Made by a program: the position numbers and the translations under genes. Below are positions 15,560 to 22,890 of a stretch of DNA of 43,700 bases, in pieces. Below the pieces are notes generated by a model. It worked only from the letters and a program-made list of their open reading frames with translations, did no database searches and was not told where the DNA came from. How positions within the stretch are numbered: position 1 is the stretch's first letter; each line of letters starts with the position of its first letter. Source of the stretch: Phycisphaerales bacterium (lineage in GTDB: Bacteria; Planctomycetota; Phycisphaerae; Phycisphaerales; UBA1924); the NCBI GenBank assembly GCA_029260435.1, contig JAJDDG010000106.1, positions 1-43,700 of the forward strand, written 5' to 3'.

Positions 15560-16717
15560 ATGAAAAGCACAGTTTCGATGCTCTCGGCGGCTTTGCTAAT
15601 CCCATCATCTGCCGTGGCTGGCGAAGTAAAATTTTACGTGGATGATGAAGCAGGATGGGAAGCTGCTGTTCGTGGCGAAGATCAGATTGTTCGAACTTTA
15701 GAGATGAGCAAGTCCCGTGTTCGTCTCGCCAGAGAAGTAAGTGGGCCACTCAAAGACGGCGAGGAGCTTGGACATACTCTGACTTGGCTGGGCTCCGATA
15801 CAAAGCTGGGTTTTGATGCTCGCATCCGGGTGCTCCAGAGTGGATCGGCATGGGTAATCAGAGAAGGACAACCAGGTGCGGTTGCCACCCTGTGTGCGGA
15901 TGCACTTACTATGAGAGCAACAGATAAATTTCGTGATGACGACTGGTGGATCGATTTCGGTAGTAAAATCGAGATCAACGGTTTCTGTGTCCAATACTCG
16001 GGCAATCAAGCCCAAGATGATGAAGCGTTGCAGATCTACGACCGGAATGGAAATCTGATGGCTGAACTTTCCGGTGATGATCTGCCAGAAACTGAACCTT
16101 CGAGCATTGGAGTGTTTTCTGACATTTCCATTGGCTACGCGATATTCGAAGAATCACCCGACCCAGACAATGTGACCATATGGAAGTTCGATGTGGCGGT
16201 TTCTGAATCACGAACGCATGCTGGAATCTACTTTGTCCAAGAGACGGCAACGGTGTATCTCGACTCGTCTGATTCTTCAAAGCAGACTAATACTCTCTAT
16301 CGTGGGCAACGTGTTGATGTGTTCGAAATCGTCGGTGATTGGGCTCGAATTTCGCGCTACTACGATGGGGAGGTTGAGGGAGTGAAGGGCCGAGTTGCTC
16401 GCTGGCTCCTTGTAGAACATCTCACCCGTAATGCTCCAGTGATACAAGAAGATCCGCGCAAGAAGCTGGATCCTAGAATCAAAGGACTGCCGAAGCCGGG
16501 GCAAGGGGTCACTCGTCGAGATGTCTATATTCTGTATGCTGCGGCACAGTATTATCTTGAAACTGAGCAGGCTTCCAAGATCGAGTATGGAGACAAGAGT
16601 CTGCACAAACAAGGCATGTACTACTTGAACTTTGGGGGCAATACGAATCACTTCTTCCGCCCTGCGGATATCCCGGATCTTGAGAAGCGCATAGAACAAG
16701 TGAAACGGGGCAAATGA
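15560..16717 (+). CDS. Secreted protein with SH3-like domain, unknown function
   Basis: 385 residues. The signal peptide is clear (KSTVSMLSAALLIPSSAVAG, cleavage near residue 21). Residues about 25-210 are not recognised; they are Asp/Glu-rich, probably beta-rich. Residues about 225-295 look like a bacterial SH3-like fold, with a start such as ATVYLDSSD and the GQRVDVFEIVGDWARIS pattern usual for SH3_3 domains. The C-terminal 90 residues include an Ala/Tyr-rich helical stretch. GGGAGG sits 6 nt before the ATG. Base composition is visibly AT-richer than that of the flanking genes, and codons such as AGA, TTA and ATA occur, which fits transfer or a different expression class. Flanked by related hairpin repeats on both sides. 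Confidence 0.75.
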   Translation: MKSTVSMLSAALLIPSSAVAGEVKFYVDDEAGWEAAVRGEDQIVRTLEMSKSRVRLAREVSGPLKDGEELGHTLTWLGSDTKLGFDARIRVLQSGSAWVIREGQPGAVATLCADALTMRATDKFRDDDWWIDFGSKIEINGFCVQYSGNQAQDDEALQIYDRNGNLMAELSGDDLPETEPSSIGVFSDISIGYAIFEESPDPDNVTIWKFDVAVSESRTHAGIYFVQETATVYLDSSDSSKQTNTLYRGQRVDVFEIVGDWARISRYYDGEVEGVKGRVARWLLVEHLTRNAPVIQEDPRKKLDPRIKGLPKPGQGVTRRDVYILYAAAQYYLETEQASKIEYGDKSLHKQGMYYLNFGGNTNHFFRPADIPDLEKRIEQVKRGK

Positions 16718-16737
16718 TGACATTGATCTTTTTTTCA

Positions 16738-16769
16738 GCCATGCTTCGCATGGCACTTTTCTGAGGAAA
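16738..16769. repeat. Hairpin repeat related to the nuoN terminator
   Basis: Stem GCCATGC/GCATGGC with a TTC loop (16738-16754), then ACTTTTCTGAGGAAA. The element after nuoN (15414-15445) has the same order of hairpin, short T-run and CTGAGGA. It follows the stop of the SH3-like gene by about 20 bp and may act as its terminator. Confidence 0.6.
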
Positions 16770-16779
16770 GGTAGAGGAG

Positions 16780-16803
16780 CACTGACCTAAAGACAGGTCA
16801 GTG
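16780..16803. terminator. Strong stem-loop between convergent genes
   Basis: CACTGACCT (16780-16788) pairs perfectly with AGGTCAGTG (16795-16803) around a 6-base loop. It lies between the SH3-like gene (+) and the FmdB-like gene (-), where a bidirectional terminator would be useful. There is no long T-run on either side, so the role is uncertain. Confidence 0.4.
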
Positions 16804-16817
16804 GCACAGGGAGATGG

Positions 16818-16860
16818 AGGAGAGAAGACATGCTCAAGCGGGCGCGTGGGCATGCCACCC
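16818..16860 (+). repeat. Dispersed hairpin repeat, copy 2
   Basis: GAGAAGACATGC followed by GCGCGTGGGCATGCCACCC (16842-16860). This is the inverted counterpart of 1520-1562; the 19-nt core is identical and the middle differs by a few bases. It lies at the 3' end of the FmdB-like gene, outside the coding part. Confidence 0.7.
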
Positions 16861-16868
16861 GGAAAAAA

Positions 16869-17162
16869 TCAGTCAGCGGATAGGGATTTGGGTCCGTCGC
16901 CGGTGGTTTTTTCGTATGAGCCGTCGCCGGTTTTGACGTACTTGGTGAAGCCCATGTTGCCGAGCTTGTTGTCGGACATCATGTTCTTTTCGCGTGCGGA
17001 GGAGTGTTTGCCGCCGATGAGGGGGGGCTGGATGATGCGCTGGACTGGGGCGCCGGTCTCGGGGTGTTTGGTGAGGGCGTCCTCGGACATGGGCTGCACG
17101 ATCTCGAATATCTCGCCTTCTGAGTTGTCGTTTGTGATGACCTGGTAGACGTATGTGGGCAT
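16869..17162 (-). CDS. FmdB-type regulatory protein lacking the zinc-binding Cys
   Basis: 97 residues. The frame of an FmdB/CxxC_CxxC_SSSS domain is recognisable: MPTYVYQV at the start, FEIVQPMSEDALTKHPETGAPVQRIIQPP in the middle. In the family the equivalent positions carry two CxxC pairs (typical YxCxxC and CPxCG); here they read YQVITND and HPETG, so all four Cys are replaced. The C-terminal half (SAREKNMMSDNKLGNMGFTKYVKTGDGSYEK) looks like a conserved extension seen in planctomycete relatives. It cannot bind zinc the usual way. It starts 18 bp after the GAF-PP2C gene and is probably in its operon. Confidence 0.75.
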   Translation of the reverse strand: MPTYVYQVITNDNSEGEIFEIVQPMSEDALTKHPETGAPVQRIIQPPLIGGKHSSAREKNMMSDNKLGNMGFTKYVKTGDGSYEKTTGDGPKSLSAD

Positions 17163-17180
17163 GTGTGGTTTGTCGGCGGG

Positions 17181-18413
17181 TTAGGGGTTGCGCTTGATGA
17201 TGATAGCCGTCTGGTCGTCGGCCTTGATGTCGAAGGCGACGAAGCGTGCGAGATCGTCCCGGAGATTGTCGAGGATGACGCCAGCGGGCTCGTTGATCGA
17301 GGCGCGGACGGATTCGATGACTCGGTGGTCGGCGAACATCCTGCCCTGGGGATTGGCGGCTTCGTAGTAGCCATCGGAGAGCAGGAGGAAGACATCCCCC
17401 GGTTCGAATCGGATGGGCTCTGTGCGGTCCCAGTGGGCTGCGGCGTCGATGCCGAGGGGCATGCCGTTGGCACCGAGGATGGTGGGGGCTTTGTCGGGGT
17501 CGGCGGGGATAAGGATGAGGGGGGCCTGCCCGGCGGAGGTGTAGATCAGGGTGTGCTCGACGGGGTCGAGGATGCCGAGGAAGGCGGTGACGAAGCGGCC
17601 CATGGGGAGGTCCTGGCAGAGCTGCTCGTTCATCTGTTGGGCGATGATGGAGAGGGAAGCGGAGAGGCGGCAGGCCATGCGGAGCATGGAGAGGACCTGT
17701 GTGACGGAGAGGGCGGGGCCGATGCCGTGCCCGGCGGCGTCGCCGAGGAAGAGCAGGGCGGAGCCTGGGGGCGATGGGTTGCGTGGTGCGTGCTCGAGGT
17801 GGCGGGAGGTGCCGGTGTCTGAGGTGGCGATGTTTTTATCGAGGGAGATGACATCGAAGGCGTCGCCCCCGGTTTCGTCTGCGGGCTCGGTGAGAGCGGT
17901 GACATCGTAGCCCGGGATGATTGGGAGTTTGTCGGGCAGGGCGGCGAGCTGGATGCGCCGGGCGAAGGCGAGGTCGGCTTCGAGCTTGTCTTTGAGGCGC
18001 TCGGATTCGAGGAGGATAGCGCGCTTGAGGGCGACGGCTGCCTGATCGGCGAGGGTGGCGGCGACGGATTCGTCTTGTTCGTTGAAGACGCCGCCTTCTT
18101 TGTTGAGCACCTGCGCGACGCCGATGAGGGCACCCATGGGGTCCACGAGCGGGATGGCGAGGAGGCATCGGGTTGTGTATCCGGTTTGCTTGTCCACTTC
18201 CTGGTTGAAGCGGGGGTCGGCGTAGGCGTCGGGGACGTTGACGATTGCGCGGGTCTTCGCGGCGTCGGCGATGAAACCGGTTTTGTTGGGGATGCGCATG
18301 TCGTGGGGGAGGCCGTGCGCCTGGGTGGCGAAGAAGACGTTGTCTTCGGCGATGTACTGGAAGACGGAGGCGCGGTCTGCGTGGAGGACATCGCGCATGG
18401 CATCGATGACCAT
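17181..18413 (-). CDS. GAF domain - PP2C (RsbU/SpoIIE-type) phosphatase
   Basis: 410 residues from the first ATG. Residues 1-140 form a GAF sensor domain (DRASVFQYIAEDN, CLLAIPLVDPMGALIGVAQVLNK), joined by a helical linker (ESERLKDKLEADLAFARRIQ) to a PP2C-type Ser/Thr phosphatase with metal-binding Asp in GGDAFDV, FLGDAAGHG, LLLSDGYYEA and DDQTAI. It probably dephosphorylates an STAS-domain antagonist. The frame stays open upstream for 46 codons, to a TAG at 18554-18552, and that extension (AYERVLEVARRLASSSDLDEILR) looks like the normal lead into a GAF domain, yet contains no ATG, GTG or TTG. The true start may be a rare codon (CTG or ATC/ATA) in 18414-18551. Confidence 0.88.
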   Translation of the reverse strand: MVIDAMRDVLHADRASVFQYIAEDNVFFATQAHGLPHDMRIPNKTGFIADAAKTRAIVNVPDAYADPRFNQEVDKQTGYTTRCLLAIPLVDPMGALIGVAQVLNKEGGVFNEQDESVAATLADQAAVALKRAILLESERLKDKLEADLAFARRIQLAALPDKLPIIPGYDVTALTEPADETGGDAFDVISLDKNIATSDTGTSRHLEHAPRNPSPPGSALLFLGDAAGHGIGPALSVTQVLSMLRMACRLSASLSIIAQQMNEQLCQDLPMGRFVTAFLGILDPVEHTLIYTSAGQAPLILIPADPDKAPTILGANGMPLGIDAAAHWDRTEPIRFEPGDVFLLLSDGYYEAANPQGRMFADHRVIESVRASINEPAGVILDNLRDDLARFVAFDIKADDQTAIIIKRNP

Positions 18414-18579
18414 GCGGAGGATCTCGTCGAGATCGGATGAGGAGGCGAGTCTTCGCGCGACCTCGAGGACACGTTCGTATGCCTTTGTATCGATACCTCG
18501 CTCCGTGGGCAGTGTGCGAGGGGGCAGTATGACTGCTTGGGGATGGTTGGGCTATAGGGGAGAGAAGGCATCGGGGAGC

Positions 18580-18614
18580 AGGAAGAGAAGAGAAGGGAGA
18601 AAGAGAGAGAAGAG
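18580..18614. repeat. 35-base pure purine tract
   Basis: An uninterrupted purine run of GA and GAA units on the given strand, within a wider purine-rich stretch (about 18555-18640). It lies upstream of the GAF-PP2C gene, between it and ftsY. Such mirror-like tracts can form triplex DNA or stall polymerases; no function is shown. Confidence 0.7.
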
Positions 18615-18644
18615 TGGAGTGAGAGGTAGAGGGTGTAGGTTGAG

Positions 18645-18698
18645 GAGCCCTCTCCTGTCTCACTTTGTTCGACATCCTCCCCCAGCGGGGGAGGGAGG
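18645..18698. terminator. Repeat-type hairpin at the 3' end of ftsY
   Basis: CCTCCCCC (18676-18683) pairs with GGGGGAGG (18687-18694) around AGC, directly next to the ftsY TAA (18699-18701). The arm CCCTCTCCTGTCTCACTTTGTTCGAC beside it (18648 onward) resembles the flank of a second copy at 29494-29553. It is likely the end of the ribH-nusB-ftsY transcript; no T-run. Confidence 0.55.
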
Positions 18699-19652
18699 TT
18701 ATGCGGCGGGTTGGTCGTCTTCGGAGCCGAGGAGGGCCTCGACGAAGACGGCGGGGTCGAATGGCTCGACATCTTCGGGGGTTTCGCCGACACCGATGAA
18801 CTTGACGGGGATGGATGTCTGGTCGTGGACGGCGACGACGACGCCGCCCTTGGAGGTGCCGTCGAGCTTGGTGAGGAAGAGCCCGGTGACGTCGATGGCT
18901 TCGGTGAACTTGAGCGCCTGGTTGACGGCGTTCTGCCCGGTGGTTGCGTCGAGGACGAGGATGACTTCGTGGGGGGCACCGTCGATCTTGCGGGTGGTGA
19001 TGTCGCGGATCTTGGTGAGCTGGCGCATGAGTGGGTCCTGGGTGTGCAGGCGCCCGGCGGTGTCGATGATGAGGATGTCTGCGTTGCGGGCGAGCGCGGC
19101 TTCGCAGGCGTCGAATGCGACGGCGGCGGGGTCGCCGCCTTGTGCGCCCTTGACGATCTGCACGCCGATGCGCTCGGACCAGATCTCGAGCTGGCGGACG
19201 GCGCCGGCGCGGTAGGTATCACAGGCTGCGAGGATGACGGACTTGCCCTGGTTGGTGAGGAGCGAGGCGAGCTTTGCGATGGAGGTGGTCTTGCCCGCGC
19301 CGTTTACTCCTGCGACAAGAATGACGGTGGGGCCTGATTGGGCGAAGGTGATGGAGCGGTCGCGGGCGGGCCAGAGGTCGGCGAGTTGGGATTTGAGGCG
19401 GTCGGTTGCCTGGTCGCCTGTATCGACGCGCCCGGCTTTCCATTCGCCGCGGAGGTCGGTGACGAGACGGGAGGCGGTTTTGACGCCGACGTCTGCCTGG
19501 ATCAGTCGTGCTTCGAGTTCGCGGAGGAGATCGTCATCGATGGATCTGCCGGCGAGGAAGTTGCGGAGCCCGCCGACGCCGCCTGTGAGGGCTTCGCGTG
19601 TGCGGGCGAGGCCCTTGCGGACCTTGGAGATGGCCCCGCGGAGGAGGGCCAT
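18699..19652 (-). CDS. ftsY: Signal recognition particle receptor FtsY
   Basis: 317 residues. SRP-receptor GTPase that docks ribosome-SRP complexes at the membrane. The four-helix N domain is at residues 20-95, with the GTPase G domain after it: G1 GVNGAGKTTSIAKLA, DTYRAGAVRQLE, G3 DTAGRLHT, and G4 TKLDGTSKGG. The acidic A domain is nearly absent, with only a short basic N-terminal helix (LLRGAISKVRKGLARTREAL) as membrane-binding part. The ATG overlaps the nusB stop by one base. Last gene of ribH-nusB-ftsY. Confidence 0.97.
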   Translation of the reverse strand: MALLRGAISKVRKGLARTREALTGGVGGLRNFLAGRSIDDDLLRELEARLIQADVGVKTASRLVTDLRGEWKAGRVDTGDQATDRLKSQLADLWPARDRSITFAQSGPTVILVAGVNGAGKTTSIAKLASLLTNQGKSVILAACDTYRAGAVRQLEIWSERIGVQIVKGAQGGDPAAVAFDACEAALARNADILIIDTAGRLHTQDPLMRQLTKIRDITTRKIDGAPHEVILVLDATTGQNAVNQALKFTEAIDVTGLFLTKLDGTSKGGVVVAVHDQTSIPVKFIGVGETPEDVEPFDPAVFVEALLGSEDDQPAA

Positions 19653-20122
19653 CAGGCAGGGTCCTCGGCGGGGGCGGTTGGTTTGGGGTTGTCTGCGTTG
19701 TCGGCGAGCACCTGCTTGAGGATTTTGTCGAGCACGGCGTTGACGAATGCTGGGGAGCGCTCGGTGGAGAACTCCTTGGAGAGTTCGATGGCTTCGTTGA
19801 CAGGGATTTTGGGGTTGATTTCTGTCTGGGTCATCTCGTAGTAGGCGAGACGAAGGAGCGCTCGGTCTACGGCCGGCTGGCGGTGTGCGGGCCAGGTGGG
19901 GGCGAACTCTTTGATCGCGCGGTCGGCGGAGCGGCGGTTGTCGTATGCGGCGTTTGCGGTGGCGATGACGCGCTCGCGCTCGGCGGGGGAGAGGGAGAGC
20001 TTGGTTTCGGTGAGGGCGTTGTCCACGGCCTGGTTGAGATCAGCTTCGGTCATGTCCTCGCGGGCGTCGAGCTGGAAGAGGAGCTGGAGGGTGAGGCGGC
20101 GGATGTCACGTGGTTTGGGCAT
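19652..20122 (-). CDS. nusB: Transcription antitermination protein NusB
   Basis: 156 residues, all-helical NusB fold. Binds boxA RNA with S10 for rRNA antitermination. Seen: N-terminal RRLTLQLLFQLDAREDMT, then RALLRLAYYEMT and the typical ending INPKIPVNEAIELSKEFSTERSPAFVNAVLDKIL. The ATG (20122-20120) shares its base at 20122 with the stop of ribH (TAATG), and the stop shares one base with the ftsY ATG. The C-terminal tail NADNPKPTAPAEDPA is a low-complexity extension. Confidence 0.96.
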   Translation of the reverse strand: MPKPRDIRRLTLQLLFQLDAREDMTEADLNQAVDNALTETKLSLSPAERERVIATANAAYDNRRSADRAIKEFAPTWPAHRQPAVDRALLRLAYYEMTQTEINPKIPVNEAIELSKEFSTERSPAFVNAVLDKILKQVLADNADNPKPTAPAEDPA

Positions 20123-20616
20123 TATTCGCTCGCTCCGAGCTTCGTTTCAAGAGCATGCATCGCGGCGAGGGTATCGAGTGCGGCGTCCATTGCTTCTGCG
20201 CCTTTGTTGCCGAGGGGGCCGCCGGCGCGGGCTTCGGCCTGCTCGGAGGAATCGACGGTGAGCACGCCCAGGCCTACGGGTATGGGCAGGGCGATGGAGA
20301 TATCGATGAGTGCGCGGGTGACGGCGGTCGCGAGGTGGTGGTCGTGAGAGGTTTCACCCTTGATGATGCACCCGAGGCAGACGACGGCGTGGTAGCCTGT
20401 TTCGAGCGCGGCGGCGGCGAGGGTCGGGATCTCGAAGGCACCGGTAGCGGGGATGATGGTGAGGGTGTGCTTTGTTGGGGTGAGGCGGTTGGAAAATGCG
20501 TCTGTCGCGCCGGCGAGGAGGGCGTCGGTGATGTAGCGGTTGTATCGAGAGACGACGACGGCGACGTGGATCGGGTCGGTCTGGTCGAGGGTGGGTTCTA
20601 TTGTTTCGATGGGCAT
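20122..20616 (-). CDS. ribH: 6,7-dimethyl-8-ribityllumazine synthase
   Basis: 164 residues. Penultimate step of riboflavin synthesis, condensing 5-amino-6-ribitylaminouracil with dihydroxybutanone phosphate. Motifs: VVVSRYNRYIT (substrate loop), IPATGAFEIPTLA, VCLGCIIKGETSHDHH (phosphate and catalytic His region), and VGLGVLTVDSSEQAEARAGG. First gene of the ribH-nusB-ftsY operon, with one-base overlap to nusB; ribH-nusB adjacency is common in bacteria. Divergent from the UbiA-type gene, with an 87-bp gap for promoters. Confidence 0.97.
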   Translation of the reverse strand: MPIETIEPTLDQTDPIHVAVVVSRYNRYITDALLAGATDAFSNRLTPTKHTLTIIPATGAFEIPTLAAAALETGYHAVVCLGCIIKGETSHDHHLATAVTRALIDISIALPIPVGLGVLTVDSSEQAEARAGGPLGNKGAEAMDAALDTLAAMHALETKLGASE

Positions 20617-20703
20617 TGGGGCGGCGATGATAGGCGGGCTTGGGGGAGAGGGCGAGTGGATGGATCGGGGGCAGGGTGATGGGGGGATGGGTAGGATCGG
20701 GGC

Positions 20704-21702
20704 GTGGTTCGATCCCTCTCACGATTGTCTCCGGTGCTGCACCTGACGCGGGTGACGATGGCGTTCGCGGCGGTGGGGAATGTCTGGTTTGTGATCCTGT
20801 GGACGCGGGCGATGGCGGAGGAGTCGGGTCGGGTGAGTGGTGCGATTGTTGACGAGCCGCTTTGGAGCGTGCTTGTTGCGGGGGGCGCGGTTGCTGTGGG
20901 GCTGTATTCGTTTGCGATGGTTGTGAACGATGCGCTGGACATCCGGCGGGATCGGGCGCTGCACCCGGATCGACCGCTGGCGAGCGGGCGGATCACGATG
21001 GAGACGGCGGCGGTGTTGGTGTCGCTGACACTGTTGCTGTCGTTTGGCGGGGCGGCGCTGCTGGGGATGGGATCGGTTTGGCTGACGATGGTGACGGCGG
21101 GTGCGATCCTGGTGTACTTCGGCGTGGCGCGGTTTTTTCCGAGCCTTGGTCTGGTGGCGGTTGGGTTGATCTACGCGGCGCACATGATGATCCCGAACTG
21201 GAAGCTCGCGTTTGTGTGGCCGGTCTGGACGGTGATGACGCACGAGCTGCTGGTTGTGGGGCTGGTGTACATGCTGACGAGCGCGCGGGCACCGAAGCGG
21301 GGGCGGGTGTTTTTCTTTGCTGCGCTGGGTTGGTTGTTCTGGAGCGGGGTGCTGTTGTGGGTCGGGGCGCGGCGATCGGGTGAGGGGGCGCTGGTGTGGG
21401 GGGTGTGGCCCGGTTGGGTGTGGGGCTGGGCCTGGGTTGGGCCAGCGGTGCTTGGTGGGATGTATGTGTTGGTGGTGCGTGGCAAGATCCGCAAGAGCGC
21501 GGATGGGTGGCGAGCGGCGGACAAGGTGCAGCGGTACGGCGCGCTGTGGCTCACGCTCTATGCGACGGCGTGGATGATCGCGGTGCGGCATGTGGAGGAG
21601 GCGATGGTGCTCGGGGGGCTCGCGGTGGCGGGGTTTTTGGGGATGACGGTGCTGCGCGAGGTGTACGGGCTGGTGGAGCAGCCTGTGGGGTACCGTCGAT
21701 AA
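20704..21702 (+). CDS. UbiA-family prenyltransferase, role unassigned
   Basis: 332 residues with about nine membrane helices. The first Asp-rich signature is intact: NDALDIRRDRALHPDRPLAS fits N-D-x2-D-x3-D-x4-P-x-R-P. The second Asp-rich motif normally between TM6 and TM7 is not obvious; the loop reads ADGWRAADK. UbiA enzymes attach prenyl chains to aromatic or other acceptors; the acceptor (quinone, haem or chlorin-like, tetraether or other) cannot be inferred here because no pathway genes are adjacent. The GTG start (20704) is used because sequence before the internal ATG (20758) fits the family N-terminus (HLTRVTMAFAAVGN). Confidence 0.85.
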   Translation: MVRSLSRLSPVLHLTRVTMAFAAVGNVWFVILWTRAMAEESGRVSGAIVDEPLWSVLVAGGAVAVGLYSFAMVVNDALDIRRDRALHPDRPLASGRITMETAAVLVSLTLLLSFGGAALLGMGSVWLTMVTAGAILVYFGVARFFPSLGLVAVGLIYAAHMMIPNWKLAFVWPVWTVMTHELLVVGLVYMLTSARAPKRGRVFFFAALGWLFWSGVLLWVGARRSGEGALVWGVWPGWVWGWAWVGPAVLGGMYVLVVRGKIRKSADGWRAADKVQRYGALWLTLYATAWMIAVRHVEEAMVLGGLAVAGFLGMTVLREVYGLVEQPVGYRR

Positions 21703-21709
21703 GCGCGGA

Positions 21710-22549
21710 TCAGACCATGCCGGTTGCGTAGAAGACGGTCGTGAAGATCAGGTCGGCGAAGATGATGGCGACAATCGCTTCAACGACGGTCGCGGTTGTT
21801 GCGCGGCCGACGCCTGCTGCGCCGCCGGTGACTTTGAGGCCGTTGCCGCAGGCGATGAGCCCGATGAGTGCGCCGAAGACGGCGGCTTTGGCGATGCCGG
21901 TGAAGAAATCCACGGGACCGACTTGGTCGATTGTGTTTTGGTAGTAGGTCGTCCACGAGATGCCGAGCATTGTTTTGGACATGACGGCGGCGGCGAAGAT
22001 GGCGACGAAATCAGCGAGGACGGCGATGCAGGAGAGGGCGATCGTTGTCGCGATGAGGCGGGGGACGACGAGGAATCGGACGGGGTTGAGGGCGTGGGCT
22101 TCGAGCGCTTCGATTTCTTCGCCGACGACCATGGTGCCGAGTTCTGCGGCGATGGCGGCGCCAGCGAAGCCGGTGAGGACGATGGCGGCGATGAGGGGGC
22201 CGAGTTCGCGCATGATGGCGACGGCGATGATGTTTGGCACGAGTTCGACCTGCCCGAGTTGGTCGAGCGGGGGGGCCATCTGGAGTCCGAGGATGAAGCC
22301 GATGGCGCCGGAGACGAGCGCGATGATGAAGACGGACGCGACACCGATGCGGACGAGTTGGGCGATGATGGCGACGCGGCCCAGGCGGACTTTGTTTGTG
22401 GTGAACGCGCGGATGATCCAGGAGCACGTTTGGTAGAGGAGGTAGTAGAGCGCGCCGATGTGGGCGATGATCTTGACGGATCGGCGGCCGAGCATTGCGA
22501 GGAAGCTCGTGAATGGCCCGGCGTGGGATGTATTTGAAGAGTCGGTCAC
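21710..22549 (-). CDS. mlaE: MlaE-family lipid ABC transporter permease
   Basis: 279 residues. Integral membrane permease of the Mla/MCE type that moves phospholipids between membranes. Family motifs: RIGVASVFIIALVSGAIGFI, LGPLIAAIVLTGFAGAAIAAELGTM, and EIEALEAHALNPVRFLVVPR, then FGALIGLIACGNGLKVTGGA near the C terminus. Five to six helices. The ATG overlaps the stop of the STAS gene by 4 bases (22549-22546), so they are co-translated. The ATPase (mlaF) and MCE protein (mlaD) are not in the window. Confidence 0.93.
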   Translation of the reverse strand: MTDSSNTSHAGPFTSFLAMLGRRSVKIIAHIGALYYLLYQTCSWIIRAFTTNKVRLGRVAIIAQLVRIGVASVFIIALVSGAIGFILGLQMAPPLDQLGQVELVPNIIAVAIMRELGPLIAAIVLTGFAGAAIAAELGTMVVGEEIEALEAHALNPVRFLVVPRLIATTIALSCIAVLADFVAIFAAAVMSKTMLGISWTTYYQNTIDQVGPVDFFTGIAKAAVFGALIGLIACGNGLKVTGGAAGVGRATTATVVEAIVAIIFADLIFTTVFYATGMV

Positions 22550-22875
22550 GCGCCGGCTGCGTCTTCTGTGGTGGGGACGATTGTGAAGATTCGGTCGAGG
22601 CGGGCGATCTCGAAGATGGAGCGGACCTTATCCTGCATGCAGCAGAGAACGAGTGTGGTGTTCTGTTTGCGGGCGATCTGCATCGCTTCGACGAGCGTGG
22701 CGACACCCGATGAATCCATGTATGGCACCTTTTCGAGATCGACGATCATGCGGACGGGTTTGGTTTCCATCGCGGCGCGGATCTCCATCTGGAGTGAGCG
22801 GGCGACGGAAAGGTCCACATCACCCGAGGGGGAGAGGGTGAAGCAGCCATCCTGATTATTTTTGGCGATTTCCAT
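22546..22875 (-). CDS. STAS-domain protein (anti-sigma antagonist or MlaB-like)
   Basis: 109 residues. STAS fold with MIVDLEKVPYMDSSGVATLVEAM; the Ser in DSSG is where SpoIIAA/RsbV proteins are phosphorylated by their kinase. A start such as FTLSPSGDVDLSVARSLQMEIRA also fits. Two readings are possible. (1) Anti-sigma factor antagonist, since the HATPase kinase gene lies 15 bp upstream. (2) The STAS subunit (MlaB) of an MlaE transporter, since it overlaps mlaE by 4 bp. Sequence favours (1) for the Ser motif; gene overlap favours (2). Confidence 0.85.
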   Translation of the reverse strand: MEIAKNNQDGCFTLSPSGDVDLSVARSLQMEIRAAMETKPVRMIVDLEKVPYMDSSGVATLVEAMQIARKQNTTLVLCCMQDKVRSIFEIARLDRIFTIVPTTEDAAGA

Positions 22876-22890
22876 CGGATCACTCGGTTT

